A DNA stretch of 64,000 nucleotides from Kyrpidia tusciae DSM 2912 (GTDB taxonomy: Bacteria; Bacillota; Bacilli; Kyrpidiales; Kyrpidiaceae). The stretch lies in assembly GCF_000092905.1 (NCBI RefSeq), contig NC_014098.1, forward strand, positions 992,001 to 1,056,000, written 5' to 3'. The position numbers were made by a program, and so were the translations under genes. Under the pieces are notes generated by a model. It worked only from the letters and a program-made list of their open reading frames with translations, searched no databases and was not told the DNA's origin. The stretch's first letter is position 1, and each line of letters starts with the position of its first letter. Below are positions 43,392 through 52,230 of the stretch, piece after piece.

Positions 43392-45365
43392 GTGCGAGGT
43401 TGGCAATGGGTGATGGGTGCGGGGGTGTTGGGTATAGGCGTTGTGTTGTGCCCATGGCCAACTAGCCCAGGCAACCCGCAAACCGTGGGAGAGATGATAT
43501 CACTGCTTGTAACCAGACAACGACCGGACGTCTCTACGGCGGCATCCGCCAAATCCCCTGCGGTTCTTGCTGCTGCAGTTCCGGTGTTTCAGTCGGGTGC
43601 TCCGTGGGCTCCGTTTTCGCCTGGGCAGCCCAGTTGGCTGATTGGCCGCGGTGCGGATGGCGTCCAAGGCGAGAATGCGTCTGGCCTGGCCGGTGGCCTT
43701 GGGGCCCTCGGGTGGCTGGGCCGCCCGGAAGGGGGCACAAGTTCGGTGATGTTTATTGGAACTTTGCGAACATTTGGATATTCTGGTTCGGATTTTGTAT
43801 ACAATCCACGCTTGGAGTTTCGGGGCACAGCGGCTCCGTCTCTCAGTGCGTCCAAGGGGACCCCGGCGTCACTGCCAGCGGAAAGCGGGGCCTCTGGGGA
43901 GAATGCACGTTCTGGGGATGCAGGTGGGCCAGCTTATCACGCAACCACGAACCCCTGGCCTTTTCCGAGGAGTTCCGGCGGGTCTCATCGCAGCAGCGTT
44001 CCAGCACCACCCGCGCCACCTCGGCCATCCGTTCCCGAGCAACCCAAACCGGCCCAACCGCCTGTACCGACAGTTCCGGATGGGAATGTCAACCCGCCGA
44101 AATCTGTTCCGATTTCGGAGCCGCCGACGGTGATAAATCCTCCTGTTGCTGTGATTACTCCGCCGGTCCTACCCGGACTGCCGGCTTTGCCCAAGCTGCC
44201 GGTTTTACCTGATCTGCCGACTTTACCGGGTATTCCTGAAATTGGCAAGCCAGAGTCCGGTGGCAAAACTGGGCCCGGCGTGCCGCGCCTCGAACCGGGG
44301 GCGTTGATCGATTCATTGTTCGGCCAAGTGTTCGGTGCTCTTGTTCCCGAAAAGAATGCCGAACTTTTCCCGATGCTTCCGTTCGATTCGACGACCCAAA
44401 GTCCAGCGGGCGTTCCCGGGCAAAAGGCGGAGACGCCTATCCCCGGCGGGTTACTTTCCCGGCCCGAACAGTTCCAGGTGCCCGCTCCGGGAGACGGTGC
44501 GAATCGTTCTCCGGTAAGTCCCGTCGGAGATGTTCGGCAGTGGACGAAAGAAATTCTTACGGGTCTGTCTAATGGTTTCGGTAAAAATTCCGGCCTCGTC
44601 CAACAACCGGGTCCCAGTGGACAGGCGAAAAACGGGGTTCAAGGGGCTGATGCAGGGCAGTCCTATGATCGGCAGGCTGCCCCTTCTATCGACAGAACTT
44701 CTCCCCCGGGACAGGGGTACGAATCAGCGATAAAAGGGTTTGCAGTTCCGGTTGCTTCTGCGCAACAGCAAAAGTCCTCTTGGCGCGATTCGTGGTTGGG
44801 CACCTTCGATATGCCAAAGAATGTGATCAATCCTGACGCTTCCGCATCCAAAGTTTCCGGGGACAAGCCCCAATCTCCCTGGGGTCCCCCTTCATTGTTT
44901 GGTTCGGGTCGGGAGTGGATGGGTCGCGCGGAAGCACGTAGAGACCAGGGGAATGGTTCGAGTGAACCCTCTCAAAATCCCGCGTCCTGGGGCACCGCAG
45001 GTTCGTGGAGATCTGCGAGTTCCGTTGCCCAGGCCCCAGGGGCTTCCGTGGGGAACACTTCCAAGGACAGAGTCGGGGTGTCGCCGGGGTACACTGGGCA
45101 AGTGCATTCCGAGAATCGATCCGCACCGGCGTCCGTCGGGGCAGATTCGAGTGCTGTCCGGGGGACATCTGGGGGTTCACCGGCGGCGAGCTCCAGTGCT
45201 TCACCTCAGAGCTCAGCGGATGCTCATCCATCTTCTGGAGGCACGTCAGCGTCCTCCTCGTCTTCCACAGCATCGGCCAGTTCGGCTTCTTCTCAATCCG
45301 GAGGCCTAGGCGGGACCATTAGCCATCTGCTAAGCAGTTTGGCGAAAAGCCTCTCCCTTCACTGA
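43392..45365 (+). CDS. Large low-complexity secreted protein (657 aa)
   Basis: A 657-residue protein I do not recognise. Order: hydrophobic export signal at about 3-25, a Ser/Ala/Gly region, a Pro-rich part (PAPPAPPRPSVPEQPKPAQP, then LPGLPALPKLPVLPDLPTLP), a possibly folded stretch around 285-325 (LIDSLFGQVFGALVPEKNAEL), a long Ser/Gln/Gly-rich tail and an amphipathic C-terminal helix LGGTISHLLSSLAKSLSLH. No LPxTG signal, SLH or enzyme motif. The GTG has GGGAGGAGAGG upstream. It is divergent from the sortase cluster and shares its control region, so a structural surface or spore role is likely but unproven. Confidence 0.72.
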   Translation: MRGWQWVMGAGVLGIGVVLCPWPTSPGNPQTVGEMISLLVTRQRPDVSTAASAKSPAVLAAAVPVFQSGAPWAPFSPGQPSWLIGRGADGVQGENASGLAGGLGALGWLGRPEGGTSSVMFIGTLRTFGYSGSDFVYNPRLEFRGTAAPSLSASKGTPASLPAESGASGENARSGDAGGPAYHATTNPWPFPRSSGGSHRSSVPAPPAPPRPSVPEQPKPAQPPVPTVPDGNVNPPKSVPISEPPTVINPPVAVITPPVLPGLPALPKLPVLPDLPTLPGIPEIGKPESGGKTGPGVPRLEPGALIDSLFGQVFGALVPEKNAELFPMLPFDSTTQSPAGVPGQKAETPIPGGLLSRPEQFQVPAPGDGANRSPVSPVGDVRQWTKEILTGLSNGFGKNSGLVQQPGPSGQAKNGVQGADAGQSYDRQAAPSIDRTSPPGQGYESAIKGFAVPVASAQQQKSSWRDSWLGTFDMPKNVINPDASASKVSGDKPQSPWGPPSLFGSGREWMGRAEARRDQGNGSSEPSQNPASWGTAGSWRSASSVAQAPGASVGNTSKDRVGVSPGYTGQVHSENRSAPASVGADSSAVRGTSGGSPAASSSASPQSSADAHPSSGGTSASSSSSTASASSASSQSGGLGGTISHLLSSLAKSLSLH

Positions 45366-45513
45366 TCTGCCCGAGGGGGAGGGGCGAAGTGAGTCGGGGT
45401 TGTGGTGCGCTCCGTTGCGCCGTGACATTCCGGTGACGACTTTGCGTCATTCCGCATGAAACCAGGTCTGTTTGTATATCCTGGCTTATGATTGCAGAAG
45501 GGAGGGGCGCAAA

Positions 45514-45675
45514 GTGAATGGGGGCGGGCAGAGCAAGCCGGGTCCCAGATCTGATAACCGGGATCCATCGGCAGTCGGAGAGAAGGAAGGCGACGCCCCG
45601 GAGGCGTTCTCGACAGAATCTCCCGATCAACAGCACGGTCCTTTTTGCGAATGCATTTATTGTCTGGGGACTTGA
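45514..45675 (+). CDS. Small acidic protein with C-terminal CxCxxC (53 aa)
   Basis: A 53-residue protein rich in Gly, Ser, Asp and Glu with a Cys cluster at the end, GPFCECIYCLGT. The GTG has GAAGGGAGGGG upstream and an intrinsic terminator begins at the stop codon, which together argue for a real short gene. A TTGTAT/TATGAT-like promoter is upstream near 45470-45495. The Cys cluster could bind metal. Family and function unknown. Confidence 0.5.
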   Translation: MNGGGQSKPGPRSDNRDPSAVGEKEGDAPEAFSTESPDQQHGPFCECIYCLGT

Positions 45676-45703
45676 CCGGGGATGGCCCGGCAGGTCCTTT
45701 TTT
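45668..45703 (+). terminator. Terminator of the 53-residue gene
   Basis: GGACTTGACCGGG and CCCGGCAGGTCC pair (with one G-T pair and one bulge), followed by TTTTTTC. The hairpin overlaps the stop codon of the short gene and is followed by the TATACT of the next unit. Confidence 0.7.
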
Positions 45704-45784
45704 CATGGTATACTGGCAGTCGGGACCCCGGACAGGCCGAATCTCCGGGGAGTGATGAATAGAGTAAACTGACTTCCTGTGACC

Positions 45785-46561
45785 ATGGCAAAGGTGTGGA
45801 TCAATGTGCAAGTGGATCTCGGCGGCTTGCGAATCAGTTATGAGGATCGCGGGGAGGGATTCCCGGTGCTCCTCCTTCACGGGTGGGGTGGGCGGGCCGA
45901 GAGTTTCCGGCCGGTGACCGATCGACTGGCTCAGGCGTATCGGGTAGTCGTCCCCGACCTTCCAGGCTTTGGTGAGAGCGCTCCTCCCCCTTCAACTTGG
46001 GGAGTGAGGGATTATGCGAAGTTCGTGCTGGAATTTATGAAACATGTGGGTATTTCTAGAGCTCACGTGATCGGACATTCCTTTGGGGGGCGGATCGGCA
46101 TTGTCCTGGCCGCCACCCACCCGGACCGAGTTGCCCGCATGGTGTTGGTGGACGCAGCGGGGATTCGCCCCCGCCGTTCCTGGAAGTACTATATTCGGGT
46201 GTACACATTTAAAACGTTGCGCGCTCTGTACCAACGTCTGCCCGGCAAGGACCGGGACAAACGGTTGGCGCAGTTGTACGCGCGGTTTGGCTCGAAAGAT
46301 TATCGGGAGGCCGGCCCCATGCGGGCTGTGATGGTGAGGGTGATCAACGAGGACCTGCGGCCGTTTTTGCCCCGGATCCGAGCTTCAACCTTGTTGATAT
46401 GGGGTGAAGAGGATCGGGATACCCCGGTGTGGATGGGCAAGGTCATGGAAAAGGAGATCCCCGATGCGGGACTCGTTGTGTTCCCGGGGGCCGGGCATTT
46501 TAGTTATCTCGATCGATTTGCGGACTTTTCCGTGATCGTGGAACGTTTTTTTAAAGGGTGA
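45785..46561 (+). CDS. Alpha/beta hydrolase
   Basis: A 258-residue cytosolic hydrolase. The fold is clear: LLLHGWGGRAESF (oxyanion region), VVVPDLPGFGES, the nucleophile elbow GHSFGG, the acid region LLIWGEEDRDTP and the final His in GAGHFSYLDR. Esterase, epoxide-hydrolase and thioesterase roles all fit. The start is uncertain: neither ATG 45785 nor GTG 45779 has a good ribosome binding site. Its stop is only three bases before the MurF-like start, so the two are probably one operon with ddl. Confidence 0.85.
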   Translation: MAKVWINVQVDLGGLRISYEDRGEGFPVLLLHGWGGRAESFRPVTDRLAQAYRVVVPDLPGFGESAPPPSTWGVRDYAKFVLEFMKHVGISRAHVIGHSFGGRIGIVLAATHPDRVARMVLVDAAGIRPRRSWKYYIRVYTFKTLRALYQRLPGKDRDKRLAQLYARFGSKDYREAGPMRAVMVRVINEDLRPFLPRIRASTLLIWGEEDRDTPVWMGKVMEKEIPDAGLVVFPGAGHFSYLDRFADFSVIVERFFKG

Positions 46562-46564
46562 TGG

Positions 46565-48154
46565 GTGTTGGGTATGGGATGGTGGGTCATCGCGGCAGTG
46601 CTTTCTCTTCCCGCGGTGGTCGGACGTGGAAAATACCTTCTTCACATGGCGCAGCTGGAAGGGTATCGGCCGGAGCGCTACTTGCGGTGGATGAAGCGAA
46701 TGCCATCCGCGCTGTGGGAACGCTGGGCCGCCGCGGTGTGGGTGATCGGGTTATTGGTCGGGCTTCTGGTCCCAGGGGATGTTGTCGGCGGGATCGTCTG
46801 GGTCGCATTCGCCGCCGCCCTGTCGGCCCTCGCTCTGCGGGGCGTGCGGTTGCCGGCGAAAAAACCGCTGGTGTGGACGTCAAGGGCGAAGCGACTGTAC
46901 GCGTGTTTTCTCGGGCTGAACTTGGTATTGGGGCTTATTTCCGCCATGGTCGGGCCGAGGTTTGGGTTGCCCGTTCTCGGGTTCATGTTGTGGACGGAAC
47001 CTTTGTGGATGATGGTGGCGACCGGGCTGATGACTCCGGTGGAACGGCGCATCAACAACAGATTTCTTCGTGCCGCCCGGGAAAAACTCGCTCAGCGCCC
47101 GGATCTCATTATCGTGGGCATCACGGGAAGTTACGGGAAAACCAGCACAAAGTTTATTCTCGGCACGCTTTTGACCCAAAAATTCAACGTCCTGGTGACG
47201 CCGGACAGTTATAATACCCCGATGGGGGTTTGTCGGGTTGTCAACGAGCGCCTGAAACCGGAACATGAGGTTTTTGTGGTGGAGATGGGGGCTCGGCAGC
47301 CCGGAGATATCCGGGAGCTGGCCGATTTGGTTCACCCGAAAATCGGTGTCCTTACAGCCGTGGGACCGGTGCATCTTGAAACTTTCGGGTCTGTAGAAGC
47401 GGTGGCGAGAACAAAATATGAACTTATCAAAAGTTTGCCTCCCGACGGGCTGGCCGTGATGAATTACGACAATCCGTATTGTCGGGAGCTTGCTAAGGAG
47501 ACGCGGCATGTCCAGGTGGAGGGATATGGTCTGGAGAGCCCGGGGGCACGGCTTGTCGTGTCCGATGTTCACGTCTCTGAAAAGGGCACGACTTTTGTGC
47601 TGGCGGACCGGGAAACCGGGGAATCTGCGTCCTGCCGGACAGATTTGCTCGGTCGCCACCAGGTGCTCAACATTCTCGGCGCGGTGACTGTCGCCAGGCA
47701 TCTCGGCCTGTCCCTGCGCCAAATCGCGGCTGGGATCGGGCAGTTGCAACCGGTTCCTCACCGGCTGCAGTTAATCCGCTCAGGCGGGGTCTATGTGATT
47801 GATGACGCGTTCAATTCCAATCCCACAGGGACCGAGGTGGCCCTGGAAGTGCTCAGCGGCTTTTCCGGCCGCAAGGTCGTGGTCACCCCGGGGATGGTGG
47901 AACTTGGAGGGGAAGAAGAAAGGTACAACCGGGAATTCGGCCAGCGGATGGCCCAAGTCTGCGATCATGTCATTCTCGTCGGGCCGGAACGGACGAAACC
48001 CATCGCTGCGGGTCTTTTGGACGGCGGGCTTCCCCGGGACCGAGTGTCGGTGGTGACGAGCCTCGAAGAAGCGACGGCGGTGTTGCAGCAGTTGCTGCGG
48101 CCGGGGGATGCGGTGTTGTTTGAGAATGATTTGCCTGACAACTACAGCCGGTGA
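46565..48154 (+). CDS. MurF-like Mur ligase with N-terminal membrane domain
   Basis: A 529-residue protein. Residues about 1-165 contain four or five hydrophobic segments; the rest is a Mur ligase with the ATP loop GITGSYGKTST, the NTPMGVCRVV region, EMGARQPGDI, NYDNPYC and the C-terminal HRLQL and DDAFNSNPTGT, typical of MurF. MurF adds D-Ala-D-Ala to the UDP-MurNAc-tripeptide. The standard enzyme is cytosolic, about 450 residues, so the membrane part is unusual, and this may be a second MurF-related enzyme. The following ddl supports the MurF role. GTG 46565 follows AAAGGG. Confidence 0.85.
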   Translation: MLGMGWWVIAAVLSLPAVVGRGKYLLHMAQLEGYRPERYLRWMKRMPSALWERWAAAVWVIGLLVGLLVPGDVVGGIVWVAFAAALSALALRGVRLPAKKPLVWTSRAKRLYACFLGLNLVLGLISAMVGPRFGLPVLGFMLWTEPLWMMVATGLMTPVERRINNRFLRAAREKLAQRPDLIIVGITGSYGKTSTKFILGTLLTQKFNVLVTPDSYNTPMGVCRVVNERLKPEHEVFVVEMGARQPGDIRELADLVHPKIGVLTAVGPVHLETFGSVEAVARTKYELIKSLPPDGLAVMNYDNPYCRELAKETRHVQVEGYGLESPGARLVVSDVHVSEKGTTFVLADRETGESASCRTDLLGRHQVLNILGAVTVARHLGLSLRQIAAGIGQLQPVPHRLQLIRSGGVYVIDDAFNSNPTGTEVALEVLSGFSGRKVVVTPGMVELGGEEERYNREFGQRMAQVCDHVILVGPERTKPIAAGLLDGGLPRDRVSVVTSLEEATAVLQQLLRPGDAVLFENDLPDNYSR

Positions 48155-48180
48155 CAGTCGGTGATGCGGGAGGGAGCCCC

Positions 48181-49374
48181 ATGAAAAAGCTTATTGCGGT
48201 CATTTTCGGGGGGCGGTCGGTGGAACACGAAGTTTCCATTGTGACCGCCCAGCAGATCATGTATCAACTCCGCCGGGATCTCTACGACGTGATGCCCCTT
48301 TACATCGACAAAGAAGGGGCCTGGTGGACGGGTGATGTACTCGCCAAATTAGAATCTTTTAAGGCAGCCAACCGGAATGCCGCCCTTGCCCAGGCGGCCC
48401 GCGTGATCGTGGTCCCGACTCCGGGCGGGGGGGTGATCGAAGATCCCCAGGCTTTGCGAGGGCTTTTTCGCAAACCCCGGCGGTGGACTCCTGATGTGGC
48501 GATTCTGGCCACCCATGGGACGTATGGGGAGGACGGGTGTTTACAAGGTTTACTTGAGATAGCAGGGATTCCTTACACTGGCCCCGGGGTGCTGGGATCG
48601 GCAGTGGGGATGGACAAAATTCTGATGAAAGACGTTTTCCGAGCTCAGGGGATCCCGGTGGTGAACTACATCTGGATTCACCGGGATGAATGGCATGAGC
48701 ATCCCGATGAGGTGGCGGATCGGGTGGAGAGGGAGTTGCAGTATCCGGTTTTCGTAAAACCCTCCAACCTCGGTTCATCCGTGGGGATCGGCCGGGCGGA
48801 AGACCGGGACGGCCTGTTCCACGCCATGGATGTGGCGGCGGGGTACGACCGTCGGCTGCTCATCGAGCAAGGGGTGGTCTCGCCCCGGGAGATCAATTGT
48901 TCTGTTCTGGCCGATGGCCAGGATCTCCGAGTTTCTCTTTGCGAAGAACCGGTCTCCTGGGAAGCATTCCTCAGCTACGAAGACAAATACATCCGCGGGA
49001 ATTTCACCAAAGGTCAGACCGGCCGGCGCATTCCGGCGGACCTGCCGGACGGAGTGACGGAAGCGGTGCAGGAGTTGGCTCGCCGGGCTTTTCGCGCCAT
49101 TCAAGCCCGGGGGGTGGCCCGGGTGGATTTTCTTCTTTCTCCGGACGGTTCGATTTATGTGAATGAAATTAACACCATTCCGGGTTCCCTGTCCTTTTAT
49201 TTATGGGAGCCCAGCGGCGTGTCGTTTCCCGATCTCCTCGACAAGTTGATCGAAGACGCTTTGGCCGATTACCGGGATAAAAGCCGGAACATCTCCACCT
49301 ACGATACAGATCTCATCGAACAATTTGGCCGAGGTGGGAAAGTGGGCAGTAAGGCGTCGCCGCAAACTTCTTAA
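48181..49374 (+). CDS. ddl: D-alanine-D-alanine ligase
   Basis: Makes D-Ala-D-Ala, the substrate of MurF. The ATP-grasp signatures are visible: VIFGGRSVEHEVSIV at the N-terminus, ATHGTYGEDGCLQGLLE, VKPSNLGSSVGI and the metal site VDFLLSPDGSIYVNEINTIPGS (given in parts: FLLSPDG, NEINTIPG). At 397 residues it is longer than the common 310-370, with a C-terminal extension. ATG 48181 follows GGGAGGG. It is the third gene after the hydrolase and MurF-like gene, with 26 bases between. Confidence 0.95.
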   Translation: MKKLIAVIFGGRSVEHEVSIVTAQQIMYQLRRDLYDVMPLYIDKEGAWWTGDVLAKLESFKAANRNAALAQAARVIVVPTPGGGVIEDPQALRGLFRKPRRWTPDVAILATHGTYGEDGCLQGLLEIAGIPYTGPGVLGSAVGMDKILMKDVFRAQGIPVVNYIWIHRDEWHEHPDEVADRVERELQYPVFVKPSNLGSSVGIGRAEDRDGLFHAMDVAAGYDRRLLIEQGVVSPREINCSVLADGQDLRVSLCEEPVSWEAFLSYEDKYIRGNFTKGQTGRRIPADLPDGVTEAVQELARRAFRAIQARGVARVDFLLSPDGSIYVNEINTIPGSLSFYLWEPSGVSFPDLLDKLIEDALADYRDKSRNISTYDTDLIEQFGRGGKVGSKASPQTS

Positions 49375-49422
49375 TTCGACAAACCTCTCCCGATCGGCAG
49401 GAACCTCGCGAGGGATGTCGAA
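49375..49422. promoter_or_regulatory. Inverted pair of exact Spo0A boxes before the SLH gene
   Basis: TTCGACA (49375-49381, read TTTGTCGAAT on the minus strand) and TGTCGAA (49416-49422) face each other. They could be Spo0A sites, or the outer arms of a transcript hairpin, since CCTC and GAGG inside them also pair. Confidence 0.45.
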
Positions 49423-49458
49423 CCCTCTTATGGAGTGAAATTCATAGGAGGGACGAGA

Positions 49459-51678
49459 TTGCGAGAACGGTGGAATGCCGGGAGGTACGGCGGGTGGATC
49501 CGTCTGTCAGTGGCCGGCGCCTTGGCGGCGATGACGGTGACCCGTGCGGGGGTCGGCCTTGCGGCAGGCGAGGCCCCATCTTTTCCCGACGTGCGTCCCG
49601 GGGACTGGTATTATCCGGCGGTCAGCGACTTGGCGAATCGGGGCATTGTGCACGGTTCCACGGATGGTCGATTCCATCCGGAGGCCTCGGTCACCCGGGC
49701 GGAGTTCACCGCCATGGCGATCCAGGCTTTCGGCTATCATTACACGGTACTACAGGGTGCACAGCCGAAGCAGGTCTTTTCCTCTCAATCGGATGCAATC
49801 GCTTACGCTTCCCAGTTTGACCACGCTTTTGTCCGGGATAATCAGACCGGGGCGGTGGTTTGGAACAATTATCCCAGTTCTGACCAGTCCCAGCTACAGC
49901 GGGATAGCACCTACTCTCATTTCTCAGATGTTCCCTACGGCGCGTGGTACTGGCCCGTTGTGGAAGGGGCGTGGGCGGCCAACGTCGTCCATGGGGTGGG
50001 GGGCGGGCAATTTGCTCCAGACGCCCAGATCGAGCGCCAGGACATGGCTGCTTTGCTGATCAACGCCCTGCGGCTGAGCGGGGTGGACCCGGGAAAGGAC
50101 GTTTTGCAGCCCTTCGGGGATGCGGGGCAGCTGAGTACATACGCGGTGGTGCCGGTGGCGATGGCGGTGAAGGTGGGCGTTGTCTCCGGGGATGACAAAC
50201 GGCTTCTTCATCCCAAGGATCCGGCGAGCCGGGCGGATGCGGCGGCGATGATCGACAAGGCGTTGCAGATCCCCCCCGATCAACTCCAGGCGTGGCAAAC
50301 TCGAACCATTCAGCAACTTCAAGCGGTTCCTCAGCAGGTTAAGTTGTCGCTGGGTCAAACGCAAAAGATCGTGGCTCTGGCCCTGCGCCAGGACGGTGAG
50401 GCCATCCCTGTCAGCGTGGACTGGCAGGTGGAGGGAAACGTCGGAACGATCCAAGGGGGAGAATTGCAGGCGAAACAGGCCGGCAGCGGTACAGTCATCG
50501 GCACCTTGACCACAGCGGATGGGCGGACATTGACCACCAAGATTCCCGTGACTGTGGACGCCTCGGTGCCGGTGCAGGTGGAACTGGCCGTCACCCCTTC
50601 CGTTAGTTTGGTGCCTGGGGGACAAGCCCATATCCAGGTGACGCTGCGCGACCCGGCCGGACAGTTGGTTCCAGGGGAAGTAGATTTGAACGTCAGTGTC
50701 TCGGACCCCTCCAAGGGTCATCTCGACACGACAAAAGCTGTCGTCACCGGAGGCATCGGGGATCTGGGCACGTTCACCGCGGGCCCCCAGTACGGACCGG
50801 TCCAGGTTCGCGCGGATATTGCGACCCAGGGGTGGAAGGGGTCCGGACAGGTGACACTGAATGTGGTTAAAGTGCAAAACCCAGTCAACGGCAAGGGCAT
50901 CTGGGGAACTTGGGTGGAATGGGGAACCTCCGGTTATGACCCCGACCGCATTGTGCAAACGTCGAAACAGGCGGGGGCTAAATATATCTACCTCATTGTC
51001 CGGAATCAGCCTGGCGAAGGGACGATCCGTCCCGAGTCCAAGGCAATGCTTGACGCCATCGTTCCCAGAGCCCATGCCGCCGGGATACCCGTGATCGGGG
51101 TGGTGTACCTCGTGGACGATCCGGCCCTGGATTCCGGCCGAATGTTGACAGTGGCCAAATACGCCACACCCACCGGGGAACGGGTGGATGGCCTTGCGGC
51201 CGACATCGAGGAGAGCCCGACTTCAGAGTCCATCAGCGGCACCATGATACCGGTCCGTCAGGCTCTTGGTCCCGACTACCCGATTATCGCCGTGACCTAT
51301 CCGCCTCATATTAGTTCGGCGTGGCAGCGGTCGGCGACGTACCCGTGGAGCACCTTCGGTCAATATTTTACAATGATCAGCATCATGGACTACTGGCATT
51401 ACGAAGATCGAGCGTACACCGCGGACGAAGTGCGGAATGAAATCTACAACGAAGCGAAAGCGGCCGCCGCTCTGACCGGTCGGCCCGTGGAGGTGATCGG
51501 ACAAGCGTACCGCATGAACACCGCCTCGGGAAAACCCTTTGCCACGGTGCCCACCGGTGAAGAGATCACCGCGGCCATGCAGGCGGCGAAAGATGCCGGG
51601 GCGTCGGCATTTTCCCTGTATCGCTGGGATACGGCTACGCCCGAGGAACTGAGCGCATTTCATAATTTCTCCTGGTGA
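49459..51678 (+). CDS. S-layer homology protein with Ig-like and C-terminal glycosidase-like domains
   Basis: A 739-residue secreted protein: signal peptide, three SLH domains (starting FPDVRPGDWYYPAVSDLANRG, FSDVPYGAWYWPVV and PFGDAGQLSTYAVVP), which bind wall polymers; two Ig-like regions (about 290-470); then a barrel-like domain, GIWGTWVEWGTSGYDPDRIV, YIYLIVRN, VIGVVYL, GLAADIEES, ISIMDYWHYED, like DUF4015-type putative glycoside hydrolases. TTG 49459 is chosen because GGAGGGACGAGA lies directly upstream; the frame is open to 49435. It follows ddl. A wall- or S-layer-associated hydrolase or adhesin is likely. Confidence 0.82.
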   Translation: MRERWNAGRYGGWIRLSVAGALAAMTVTRAGVGLAAGEAPSFPDVRPGDWYYPAVSDLANRGIVHGSTDGRFHPEASVTRAEFTAMAIQAFGYHYTVLQGAQPKQVFSSQSDAIAYASQFDHAFVRDNQTGAVVWNNYPSSDQSQLQRDSTYSHFSDVPYGAWYWPVVEGAWAANVVHGVGGGQFAPDAQIERQDMAALLINALRLSGVDPGKDVLQPFGDAGQLSTYAVVPVAMAVKVGVVSGDDKRLLHPKDPASRADAAAMIDKALQIPPDQLQAWQTRTIQQLQAVPQQVKLSLGQTQKIVALALRQDGEAIPVSVDWQVEGNVGTIQGGELQAKQAGSGTVIGTLTTADGRTLTTKIPVTVDASVPVQVELAVTPSVSLVPGGQAHIQVTLRDPAGQLVPGEVDLNVSVSDPSKGHLDTTKAVVTGGIGDLGTFTAGPQYGPVQVRADIATQGWKGSGQVTLNVVKVQNPVNGKGIWGTWVEWGTSGYDPDRIVQTSKQAGAKYIYLIVRNQPGEGTIRPESKAMLDAIVPRAHAAGIPVIGVVYLVDDPALDSGRMLTVAKYATPTGERVDGLAADIEESPTSESISGTMIPVRQALGPDYPIIAVTYPPHISSAWQRSATYPWSTFGQYFTMISIMDYWHYEDRAYTADEVRNEIYNEAKAAAALTGRPVEVIGQAYRMNTASGKPFATVPTGEEITAAMQAAKDAGASAFSLYRWDTATPEELSAFHNFSW

Positions 51679-51760
51679 GCCGGGCCGCGCAAGCTTCCCC
51701 CCGGGATCGGTGATACTGAGAGAGAATCGGTTCATCGATATCCCAGGGGAGGGACGTTGC

Positions 51761-52207
51761 GTGATAAAACCTCGTTTGCTGGCCGTTGGCGCGGCCCTGC
51801 TGGTGGCGGGTCTCGGGACGTCGGTGTCGGCGTTGGCGGCGGAAGGGCCGCAATTCACGGCACCGGTCCACGGCCGGGCTCAGTGGGACATTGACTGGGA
51901 TGAAGTGCACAGCAGCGTCCAGTTGACGGACGCGCAGAAAAAACAGCTCCGTGTGACCATTGAACAGGCGTACCAGCAAGCCCTCATGCCCCATGCGAAG
52001 ATTACGGCGAAACAGGCTGGGGAAGCGGCCCTGAAGGCCGAGCCCAAGGGCATGGTCACCGAGGTCAAGCTTCACAGTGTTCACGGGAACGTCGTGTATC
52101 TGGTGCACATGAACCGCGAAGGGGCGCGATCCTTGGTGGTGGTCGACGCCGGCAACGGCAATGTGTTGGTGCACAAGACCATGATGAAGGCGCACGGCGA
52201 CGATTGA
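51761..52207 (+). CDS. Secreted PepSY-like protein
   Basis: A 148-residue exported protein: signal peptide (LLAVGAALLVAGLGTSVSALA), then a region like a PepSY domain: ITAKQAGEAALKAEPKGMVTEVKLHSVHGNVVYLVHMNREG (in parts), with the closing VVDAGNGNVL. PepSY domains often inhibit proteases or act in the wall. The GTG at 51761 has GGGGAGGG upstream. It stands alone, closed by a strong terminator. Confidence 0.75.
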   Translation: MIKPRLLAVGAALLVAGLGTSVSALAAEGPQFTAPVHGRAQWDIDWDEVHSSVQLTDAQKKQLRVTIEQAYQQALMPHAKITAKQAGEAALKAEPKGMVTEVKLHSVHGNVVYLVHMNREGARSLVVVDAGNGNVLVHKTMMKAHGDD

Positions 52208-52230
52208 CAAACAAGGGTCCATTTGGGCCG

